From an uncultured Ruminococcus sp. (GTDB taxonomy: Bacteria > Bacillota > Clostridia > Oscillospirales > Acutalibacteraceae): DNA of 8,324 bases. Shown here one piece after another: positions 1-4,883 of this stretch. The stretch lies in the NCBI GenBank assembly GCA_902773245.1, contig CACYDY010000148.1, forward strand, positions 1 through 8,324. Direction: 5' to 3'. The notes under the pieces are model-generated. The model did not search any database. It was not told the origin of the DNA and saw only the letters and a program-made list of their open reading frames with translations. The stretch's first letter is position 1, and every line of letters begins with the position of its first letter. A program made the position numbers and the translations under genes.

Positions 1-23
1 CGTTTTTTATTGATATTTCGGTT

Positions 24-37
24 GGAGGTGCTTAACA
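24..37 (+). promoter_or_regulatory. infC ribosome binding site that decides an ATT start
   Basis: GGAGGTG at 24-30 is an almost perfect Shine-Dalgarno sequence. It lies 7 nt before the ATT codon at 38-40, which is ideal spacing. The infC frame is closed upstream by TGA at 11-13, and there is no ATG or GTG between that stop and the SD, so the SD can only serve the ATT. The T-run at 3-8 might be the tail of a leader attenuator, as infC operons of Firmicutes often carry an L20-controlled leader, but the part that would show a hairpin lies outside the window. Confidence 0.85.
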
Positions 38-556
38 ATTAGCAACAAGGAACTTCTCATTAATGAGGAAATTCGAGAAAAAGAGCTGAGAGTCATTGGC
101 TCGGACGGCTCACAGTTGGGGCTTATGTCATCGTCACAGGCGTTAAAGCTTGCGATAGAAAAAAATCTTGATCTGGTGATGATATCACCAAACGCAAAGC
201 CGCCTGTATGCAAGATAATGGACTACGGAAAATACCGTTTCGAACAGGCAAGACGAGAAAAAGAAAAAAGAAAGAATCAGAAAATTGTTGATACCAAGGA
301 AGTCAGACTTTCGCTGAATATCGACACTCATGATTTTAATACCAAGCTCAACCATGCGCTGAAATTTCTTTCAAAAGGCGACAAGGTTAAAGTTTCAATA
401 AGATTCCGCGGAAGAGAGATGGGACATCCCGAACTCGGAACGGAGATCATGAACAGATTTTCACAGGCTTGCGCAGAAACAGCAATAGTTGAAAGACAGC
501 CAAAGCTCGAAGGACGTAATATGCTCATGTTCCTTGCTCCGAAGCCGACAAAGTGA
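38..556 (+). CDS. infC: Translation initiation factor IF-3, ATT start
   Basis: IF-3 binds the 30S subunit, keeps it apart from 50S, and proofreads the start codon and initiator tRNA. The product is 172 residues, normal for the family. The N-terminal domain opens with SNKELLINEEIREKELRVIG (residues 2-21). The family signature KIMDYGKYRFEQ is at about 59-70. A lysine/arginine-rich linker helix (about 70-85) leads to the C-terminal domain with VRLSLNIDTHDF and IRFRGREMGHPELG (about 121-134). An ATG- or TTG-only gene call would begin at TTG 116 and lose 26 conserved residues. The matching N-terminal sequence, the SD at 24-30 and the upstream stop all support ATT at 38. Known biology: IF-3 discriminates against non-canonical starts, so an ATT start lets IF-3 repress its own translation. 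It is the first gene of the infC-rpmI-rplT operon, with rpmI starting 19 nt after its stop. Confidence 0.97.
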   Translation: MSNKELLINEEIREKELRVIGSDGSQLGLMSSSQALKLAIEKNLDLVMISPNAKPPVCKIMDYGKYRFEQARREKEKRKNQKIVDTKEVRLSLNIDTHDFNTKLNHALKFLSKGDKVKVSIRFRGREMGHPELGTEIMNRFSQACAETAIVERQPKLEGRNMLMFLAPKPTK

Positions 557-575
557 AACCAAGGAGGATAAAATT

Positions 576-773
576 ATGCCAAAGATCAAGACACACAGCG
601 GCGCAAAAAAGCGTTTTAAACTTTCAAAGAATGGTAAGGTAATCCGTGCCCACGCAAACAAAAGGCACATCCTTAACAAAAAGACCACAAAGCGTAAGAG
701 AGGTCTCAGAAAGTCTACTGTTGCTGACGTAACAAATGTAGCACAGGTAAAAAGACTTATCCCCTACAAGTAA
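576..773 (+). CDS. rpmI: 50S ribosomal protein L35
   Basis: L35 is a small, very basic protein of the large ribosomal subunit. The 65-residue product has the usual family length and pattern: MPKIKTHSGAKKRFKLSKNG at the N-terminus, then the HANKRHILNKKTTKRKRGLR block (about 26-45), and a C-terminus ending VKRLIPYK. The start is ATG 576, with AAGGAGG at 561-567 giving 8 nt spacing. An upstream extension of the frame to 489 overlaps infC and is not conserved. It is the second gene of the operon between infC and rplT, the standard bacterial order. Confidence 0.98.
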   Translation: MPKIKTHSGAKKRFKLSKNGKVIRAHANKRHILNKKTTKRKRGLRKSTVADVTNVAQVKRLIPYK

Positions 774-832
774 TCTTACTTATATACAGGAAGTTTTTAT
801 CAAGAGATTTGACCACAACGGAGGTAATATAA

Positions 833-1186
833 ATGGCACGTGTTAAGGGTGCGATGATGACTCGCAAAAGAAGAAAAAAGGTTTTAAAGCTTGCTAAGGG
901 CTATTGGGGTTCCAAGAGTAAGCACTTTAAGATGGCTAAGCAGGCTGTCAACAAGTCCGGAAACTATGCTTTCATCGGCCGTAAGCAGAGAAAGAGAGAT
1001 TTCCGCAAGCTTTGGATTGCTCGTATCAATGCAGCTTGCAAGCTCAACGGCACAAATTATTCAACATTTATGAACGGTCTTAAGAAGGCAGGCATTACAC
1101 TCAACCGTAAGATGCTTTCCGAAATTGCAATCGCAGATCCGGCTGCTTTCACAGCGCTTGTTGAAAAGGCTAAGAAGGCTCTTTGA
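833..1186 (+). CDS. rplT: 50S ribosomal protein L20
   Basis: L20 binds 23S rRNA early and is needed for assembly of the large subunit; in several bacteria it also represses its own operon by binding the mRNA leader. The product is 117 residues, the usual length. Recognisable blocks are MARVKGAMMTRKRRKKVLKL at the start, AKGYWGSKSKHFKMAKQAV (about 21-39), and the conserved RKQRKRDFRKLWIARINAA (about 50-68). The C-terminus is NGLKKAGITLNRKMLSEIAI followed by AFTALVEKAKKAL. GGAGGT at 820-825 lies 7 nt before the ATG. The 59-nt gap after rpmI shows no terminator. The intrinsic terminator at 1254-1288 ends the operon. Confidence 0.98.
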   Translation: MARVKGAMMTRKRRKKVLKLAKGYWGSKSKHFKMAKQAVNKSGNYAFIGRKQRKRDFRKLWIARINAACKLNGTNYSTFMNGLKKAGITLNRKMLSEIAIADPAAFTALVEKAKKAL

Positions 1187-1253
1187 TTTTAATAATTGTA
1201 TCGATGTCACTTATTGCCCTCATCGGGTTTGTGATGACTGACGGTATTTTCAA

Positions 1254-1288
1254 AGCACCCGAGGTAAGACACCTTGGGTGCTGTTTTT
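1254..1288 (+). terminator. Intrinsic terminator of the infC-rpmI-rplT operon
   Basis: A 12-bp stem forms between 1254-1265 (AGCACCCGAGGT) and 1271-1282 (ACCTTGGGTGCT), with one G-T wobble and a 5-nt loop AAGAC. GTTTTT at 1283-1288 follows directly. It lies 68 nt after the rplT stop and 16 nt before the next gene, a textbook rho-independent terminator on the + strand. Confidence 0.93.
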
Positions 1289-1304
1289 AAAATGAGGTTT
1301 TTGA

Positions 1305-1916
1305 ATGAAAGACAACGAACAGTTTGAGCTTGTGAAAGCCGATGAAAAAGATTGTGAGTATTCAAATCCGCTCCTGAGGATTTTGAGCGCGGTTTTTGGC
1401 ATTGTGGGATTCGGCAGCCTGATTGCGATTTTTATGGCAGTTTTGTCCGCTTTTGCCGGAGGAGCTTCGGCTTTGAGCGTGAAATTTTTTTGTTCGGCAG
1501 GCATGGCTTTTGCGCTGAGCGCTGCCGCAGCTGCAATTGCGGGATATTATGACAAAAAAGAAAGAAGAAAATTTTTAAAACATAAGAAAGCTCTTCGCAA
1601 AAATGCCGTGAAGATCGAGGGCAGAATTGTCGGGATCGAAAAGAGGATCCGTCATGTTTCTTATATGAATGACGTTTTTGACGAAATACTGTGGAACTTT
1701 CAGGTTGAGTATAAAAATGAAAATAACGAAACGCTGGTCGTTCCAAGCGACAGATTTCTGAATGATATATCCGAGGTTTTGAAAAACGATAAAGTTACGG
1801 TTTATGTCATGAAAGACGGAAAAATAGGATTCGGCGGATATCAGCTCAGAAAAAGCGCCGAGGATAGACCGTTGAAGTTAAAAATAAATGTTATTGAAAC
1901 AAATTCCGGAGTTTAA
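1305..1916 (+). CDS. Hypothetical protein with two membrane segments and a soluble C-terminal domain
   Basis: I do not recognise this 203-residue protein. Residues 1-22 are charged. Two hydrophobic stretches follow, at about 27-50 (LLRILSAVFGIVGFGSLIAI and onward) and 59-80 (an alanine-rich segment ending at YY81-82). Next comes a strongly basic run, DKKERRKFLKHKKALRKN (83-100), which by the positive-inside rule should face the cytoplasm. Residues 101-183 alternate short hydrophobic strands with turns (VKIEGRIVGIEKRI, FQVEYKNENNETLVVP, KVTVYVMKDGKIGFGGYQL). This suggests a small beta-rich domain, loosely like the soluble part of NfeD or DUF3592 proteins, but that is only an impression. The SD-like GAGG at 1294-1297 lies 7 nt before the ATG. 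The gene ends 4 nt before the methyltransferase start, so the two are probably translationally coupled. No clear promoter was seen between the terminator and its start. Confidence 0.8.
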   Translation: MKDNEQFELVKADEKDCEYSNPLLRILSAVFGIVGFGSLIAIFMAVLSAFAGGASALSVKFFCSAGMAFALSAAAAAIAGYYDKKERRKFLKHKKALRKNAVKIEGRIVGIEKRIRHVSYMNDVFDEILWNFQVEYKNENNETLVVPSDRFLNDISEVLKNDKVTVYVMKDGKIGFGGYQLRKSAEDRPLKLKINVIETNSGV

Positions 1917-1920
1917 AACT

Positions 1921-2700
1921 ATGATCACCAGCAAAGACAATGAATTGATTAAAAATACTGTAAAGCTTGTTAAAAGCTCAAAACGCCGAACCGAAAGCCG
2001 GCTTTTTACAGCTGAGGGCGTTCGTTTGTGCCGTGACGGCGTGGAATCGGGATTCAGACCCGAGCTGTTTTTCTTTACGACAAATGCAAAGGAAAAATAC
2101 AGCGGCGATTATGAAAAAATCGCTTCCGATTCAAAAAAAATATGCGAGGTGTCGCAGCAGGTTTTCGAGAAGATCAGCGACACAAAATCGCCTCAGGGCT
2201 TTTTTTGCGTTTTTAATATGCTTGACAAATGTAAAAAACCGTATAAAATTAATAACGGTGGACGTTATATTGCTCTTGATAATGTACGGGATCCATCGAA
2301 CGTCGGTACTGTGCTGAGAACCTGTGAGGCTTTGGGGTTTGACGGCGTTATAATGTCGAAAAATTGCTGCGATTTTTATTCTCCGAAGGTTGTAAGAGGG
2401 AGCATGGGCGCAGTATTTCGTCTGCCTGTGATGATAGCCGATGATTTAGCCGCATATATCCGAAGTCTTAATGATTTGGGAATACAAGCTTACGGTTCTA
2501 CTCCCAGGGACGCGCAGGATATTACCGAGGTTAAATTTAACGGCGGTGTTATGATAATAGGCAACGAAGGCAGCGGGATTAGCGACGAGGTTCTTGCGGC
2601 TTGTTCAAAAAGAGTGAAAATTCCTATGGCAGGCAGGGCAGAATCGCTTAATGCGGCGGCTGCGGCAGCTATATTGATGTGGGAATTTGTAAAACAGTAA
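1921..2700 (+). CDS. SpoU/TrmH-family RNA 2'-O-methyltransferase
   Basis: This is a SPOUT-class enzyme that transfers methyl from S-adenosylmethionine to a ribose 2'-OH in rRNA or tRNA. The 259-residue product has an N-terminal substrate-binding domain (about 1-105; SRLFTAEGVRLCRDG near 27-41). The catalytic trefoil-knot domain carries the three SpoU motifs: DNVRDPSNVGTVLRT (120-134; Asn127, Arg133), IIGNEGSGISDEV (212-224; Asn215, Glu216), and AESLNAAAAAAILMWE (240-255; Ser242, Asn244). I chose ATG 1921 because GGAG at 1908-1911 lies 9 nt upstream and MITSKDNELIK is a typical family N-terminus. The in-frame ATG at 1888 would overlap the previous gene and lacks an SD. Similar genes (ysgA-like) lie near infC or pheS in Bacillus. 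The target nucleotide cannot be told from sequence. Confidence 0.93.
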   Translation: MITSKDNELIKNTVKLVKSSKRRTESRLFTAEGVRLCRDGVESGFRPELFFFTTNAKEKYSGDYEKIASDSKKICEVSQQVFEKISDTKSPQGFFCVFNMLDKCKKPYKINNGGRYIALDNVRDPSNVGTVLRTCEALGFDGVIMSKNCCDFYSPKVVRGSMGAVFRLPVMIADDLAAYIRSLNDLGIQAYGSTPRDAQDITEVKFNGGVMIIGNEGSGISDEVLAACSKRVKIPMAGRAESLNAAAAAAILMWEFVKQ

Positions 2701-2773
2701 TTTTATGCATGGCGGTTTATTGTTGATTTATAGATCGAACCGAATATTTTTAGCAAAAAACAATTAAAATAAT

Positions 2774-2818
2774 TTGACAATATGTGATTTTAATGATATT
2801 GTAGTAGTATACTATAAT
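2774..2818 (+). promoter_or_regulatory. Promoter elements upstream of the structured RNA / dprA
   Basis: A perfect -35 hexamer TTGACA lies at 2774-2779. At 17 bp spacing it pairs with only a weak -10, TATTGT (2797-2802). A perfect -10, TATAAT, lies at 2813-2818, but its -35 at 17 bp is poor (TTAATG, 2790-2795). Use of TATAAT would start transcription near 2824-2826, right at the first base pairs of the terminal helix of the RNA candidate, which favours it. The 10-nt palindrome TAGTATACTA (2805-2814) overlaps this -10 and could be an operator or chance in AT-rich DNA. Confidence 0.6.
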
Positions 2819-2822
2819 TTTA

Positions 2823-3026
2823 TTTTGGAAATAAATATGACGAATTTGTAGGTTTTGTTTCCTCTGTCCCGAAGGTTTGTTGACCTCTTATTAGGGACAA
2901 ATTTTGACGCAGGCGGTAAAGTTACCTAACCCAAAAAGTCGGTGTGCGTTATGCCTGTCGGGGCTTCCCGACCGATTTTCGTCCGGCGTTGCCGGTTTCA
3001 GGCAAGACAGCGTTTTATTTCCAAAA
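2823..3026 (+). ncRNA. Candidate structured non-coding RNA, about 204 nt (raiA-type suspected)
   Basis: The ends are perfectly complementary: TTTTGGAAATAAA (2823-2835) pairs with TTTATTTCCAAAA (3014-3026), 13 bp closing the whole stretch. Inside are these stems: TGTCCC 2865-2870 with GGGACA 2894-2899, enclosing AGGT/ACCT (2873-2876/2883-2886); GGTAA/TTACC (2915-2919/2922-2926); GTCGGG/CCCGAC with a GCTT loop (2957-2962/2967-2972); CCGGC/GCCGG (2983-2987/2991-2995); and CAGGC 2910-2914 with GCCTG 2953-2957. The last strand could instead pair with a second CAGGC at 2999-3003. ACGCA 2907-2911 and TGCGT 2945-2949 could add a pseudoknot. The multi-branched layout does not fit 6S RNA, which is one long hairpin with a central bubble. 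Size, Clostridia setting and a competence gene downstream resemble raiA-motif RNAs, but I cannot confirm the family. No clear terminator follows, so it may be processed or be part of the dprA leader. Confidence 0.6.
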
Positions 3027-3136
3027 AAATCGGTATTGGAATTATAGCGGGCGACACAGATAGATTATGCATTCGAATCGGTTTTTGTTGGCTGCTGTAT
3101 TATGAGTTTTATTATTTTATTGTATTGGTGATATTT
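3027..3136 (+). other. Spacer between the RNA candidate and dprA
   Basis: These 110 nt are AT-rich and hold no gene. TTGGAA at 3036-3041 can pair with TTCCAA at 3019-3024 and so competes with the terminal helix of the RNA candidate. The T5 run after CGAATCGG (about 3075-3086) has no convincing stem before it, so I do not call a terminator. The frame of dprA stays open back to 2942, but the translated extension is unlike any DprA N-terminus and runs through the structured RNA. Confidence 0.4.
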
Positions 3137-4390
3137 ATGAATAACCAGACTTATTATTGGATCTGGATACAGCAGACTATAGGGTATAACAGCAAAAGAA
3201 TTAAAGATATTTTGAAAAAATATACTTTTGCGGAGGACTTTTATCGCGCGGCATTAAACGAAAAACTCAAGTGTTCGTCTTTTTCCAAAAGGGAAGCCGA
3301 GGCGCTTAAAGATCTTTCCATGGAAAGCGTTGTAAGTATTCTGTCGACTTGCAGTAAAAACGGTGTTGAAGTCGTTTCCATAGGCGATGTGGACTATCCT
3401 TCGCAGCTTTTGGAAATTGAAGCTCCTCCGACGGTTTTGTATGTTCTCGGCGACAAAAGGGCTGTTACAAACAAAAAAGCGATTGCAATGGTCGGAACAC
3501 GAAATCCTACCCCATACGGGAAGGAAACGGCTTTGCAGCTGTCCTCGGAATTGGCAAAGAACGGCTACACAATAGTAAGCGGCGGAGCTGCCGGGATCGA
3601 TACTTTTTCCCATCAGGGCGCCGTCACTTCGGGAGGAAAAACCGTTTGTGTTCTTGGAGTGGGTGTTTTGCGTGATTTTATGAAAAATTATCCGAACACA
3701 AAAAAACGGATACTTGACAGCGGCGCAGTGATCTCGGAATTTCCGCCCCTCATGCCGGGCGCAAGGCATACGTTCCCGATTCGAAACAGAATAATCAGCG
3801 GTTTGTCAAAAGGCGTGATAGTTGTTGAAGCGGGTCTGCGAAGCGGTTCGCTGATTACTTCAAATATTGCAAAAAATCAAAATCGTCCTGTTTTTGCCGT
3901 TCCGGGCAATATTAACAGTGAGGTTTCAATAGGCACAAACAATCTGATAAAAAAGGGTGCGTTTCTTGTTACCGGGGTCGGCGATATTCTCGGTTACTAC
4001 AAAAACGATTATCTGCCGAATCGGAAAAATGATGATGATTTGCGGATTTCAGACGAACATATTGCGCCGAAAAACCAAAATAAGAATTTTGATAAAAGAA
4101 GTGTTCCGAATGATGACTTTGCGCCAATGCGTCAAAGCGCCGCCGGAATATCCGAAAAGAAACAGCCTTTGCCGAAGCTGACTTACGAACAGGCGCAGCG
4201 GCTTTCCGATACGGAAAAAAAGATCCTTTCAGCATTTGATTCCGAGATAATTCATATTGATAAAATTATCCAAAAAACGCAGCTCTCCGTTAATAAAGTA
4301 CAGTCTGCCATAACGATGCTGGAGATGGGCGGTTATCTGAAATCGCTTGAAGGAAGATTTTACCGGGTGTTGTATGATTGTAAGTTTTGA
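3137..4390 (+). CDS. dprA: DNA-processing protein DprA (Smf)
   Basis: DprA binds incoming single-stranded DNA in the cytoplasm and loads RecA on it during natural transformation; it is also widespread in bacteria not known to be competent. The product is 417 residues. Residues 1-60 form the N-terminal helical region. The Rossmann-like core (about 85-285) carries VGTRNPTPYG (119-128), SGGAAGIDTFSHQGAV (148-163), EFPPLMPGARHTFPIRNRII (201-220), VVEAGLRSGSLITSNIA (229-245) and VFAVPGNI (252-259). A polar linker rich in Asn, Asp and Lys (about 289-347) leads to a C-terminal winged-helix-like domain (LSDTEKKILSAFDSE onward, about 356-412). The segment GVGVLRDFMKNYPN (174-187) departs from the more usual GxGxDxxYPxxN. 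The start is ATG 3137, with GGTGA at 3127-3131 5 nt upstream; this SD is weaker than those of its neighbours. It precedes topA and trmFO, as in Bacillus. Confidence 0.95.
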   Translation: MNNQTYYWIWIQQTIGYNSKRIKDILKKYTFAEDFYRAALNEKLKCSSFSKREAEALKDLSMESVVSILSTCSKNGVEVVSIGDVDYPSQLLEIEAPPTVLYVLGDKRAVTNKKAIAMVGTRNPTPYGKETALQLSSELAKNGYTIVSGGAAGIDTFSHQGAVTSGGKTVCVLGVGVLRDFMKNYPNTKKRILDSGAVISEFPPLMPGARHTFPIRNRIISGLSKGVIVVEAGLRSGSLITSNIAKNQNRPVFAVPGNINSEVSIGTNNLIKKGAFLVTGVGDILGYYKNDYLPNRKNDDDLRISDEHIAPKNQNKNFDKRSVPNDDFAPMRQSAAGISEKKQPLPKLTYEQAQRLSDTEKKILSAFDSEIIHIDKIIQKTQLSVNKVQSAITMLEMGGYLKSLEGRFYRVLYDCKF

Positions 4391-4451
4391 CTGCTTTTTT
4401 TTGAAAGTGAGCATAATGATGTTAATTTTTGTTAAATTTCTAATTCTTGTG

Positions 4452-4479
4452 TTGACTTTGCGATTTGGCAGTATATAAT
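4452..4479 (+). promoter_or_regulatory. Promoter upstream of topA
   Basis: TTGACT (4452-4457) and TATAAT (4474-4479) are separated by 16 bp, one mismatch in all from the vegetative sigma-factor consensus. Transcription would begin near 4485-4487, giving a topA leader of about 400 nt. GCAGT at 4468-4472 and 4506-4510 both can pair with ACTGC at 4489-4493, so the start site sits in a small symmetric arrangement. This is the best promoter in the window. It means topA-trmFO need not depend on read-through from dprA. Confidence 0.75.
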
Positions 4480-4521
4480 AAATAGTAAACTGCACAGATT
4501 TGAAAGCAGTGTTTATACTCG

Positions 4522-4661
4522 AAATCTAAAAGATTTATCATTTTAAAGTTTTGATCAAACTTTTTCAAAAGTGCCCCAAGGGCATTTCCGCCTTGCATGT
4601 GCGGTTTCCAAAGGCAGAGCCGGTGACGGCGAAGCAAATCCCTTTAGGGAGTTGCTGACGG
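4522..4661 (+). repeat. Cluster of hairpins, likely a dispersed palindromic repeat or structured topA leader
   Basis: This stretch of the 493-nt dprA-topA gap is packed with stems and has no credible reading frame. The stems are AAATCT/AGATTT (4522-4527/4531-4536), AAAGTTT/AAACTTT (4545-4551/4557-4563), or alternatively ACTTTT/AAAAGT (4559-4564/4567-4572). Next come TGCCC/GGGCA (4572-4576/4580-4584), CCGC/GCGG (4588-4591/4601-4604) and GCCG/CGGC around a GTGA tetraloop of GNRA type (4619-4630). The last is GCAA-A-TCCC/GGGA-G-TTGC around TTTA (4634-4655). TGACGG occurs as a direct repeat at 4624-4629 and 4656-4661, flanking the last hairpin. The TTTTGATCAAACTTTTTCAA core resembles intergenic repeats I associate with Ruminococcaceae genomes, but only one copy lies in this window, so repeat status is inferred. 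It lies wholly within the predicted topA leader. Confidence 0.45.
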
Positions 4662-4748
4662 AACAAATTGGAAAGATCGATAAATTTCCCTCAGCGAAAC
4701 TAAATAAACTATCTGTAAAGAGGTAAATCAAATCACTATAAAAATAAT

Positions 4749-4825
4749 CACTTTCGTTTAAAACTCAAACAGGCAAGAGCTTGCGAATTGCCGGTTTGAG
4801 AAAGAAAAGTGTTAAATCTTAACGC
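4749..4825 (+). promoter_or_regulatory. Nested inverted repeat in the topA leader
   Basis: A long interrupted stem forms between CTCAAAC (4764-4770) and GTTTGAG (4794-4800), continued after an A-G mismatch by GGCAA/TTGCC (4772-4776/4788-4792). The flanks CACTTT (4749-4754) and AAAGTG (4806-4811) are also complementary and would close it. A second hairpin, GTGTTAA/TTAACGC (4809-4815/4819-4825), shares bases with that outer arm, so the two are mutually exclusive. No T-run follows directly on the + strand; T6 at 4841-4846 is 15 nt further on, so this is not a standard terminator. It might control topA expression or be a repeat. It ends 58 nt before the topA start. Confidence 0.45.
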
Positions 4826-4883
4826 TTTCGGGTATATATGTTTTTTAAAGAAAAGAAATTGACCTTAGTGGTGGAGGTTATTT

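Noticed and set aside
1204..1290. 28-codon reading frame (MSLIALIGFVMTDG and onward) between rplT and the next gene
   Set aside because: There is no SD, and its last third is the stem of the operon terminator, so its openness is probably chance.
1888..1920. ATG 1888 as the start of the RNA methyltransferase
   Set aside because: It overlaps the preceding gene and has no good SD. ATG 1921 has GGAG upstream and a family-typical N-terminus.
2713..2750. Possible terminator after the methyltransferase (CGGTT/AACCG then ATTTTT)
   Set aside because: The stem is only 5 bp with a loop of about 20 nt, too weak to call.
2823..3026. 6S RNA (ssrS) as the identity of the structured RNA
   Set aside because: 6S folds as one long hairpin with a large central bubble; here several separate short hairpins branch from the terminal helix.
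3062..3082. ATTCGAATC resembling a tRNA T-loop
   Set aside because: The flanking bases do not form a T-stem, and no acceptor, D or anticodon arm can be found upstream.
2942..3136. In-frame upstream extension of dprA giving a 482-residue protein
   Set aside because: It has no SD, reads through the GC-rich hairpins of the RNA candidate, and does not look like a DprA N-terminus. ATG 3137 gives a normal start.
4391..4402. T8 run just after dprA as a terminator
   Set aside because: No stable stem precedes the T-run.
4440..4637. 65-codon minus-strand frame in the dprA-topA gap
   Set aside because: It begins at TTG inside the hairpin cluster, has no SD, and runs through repeat-like and promoter sequence.
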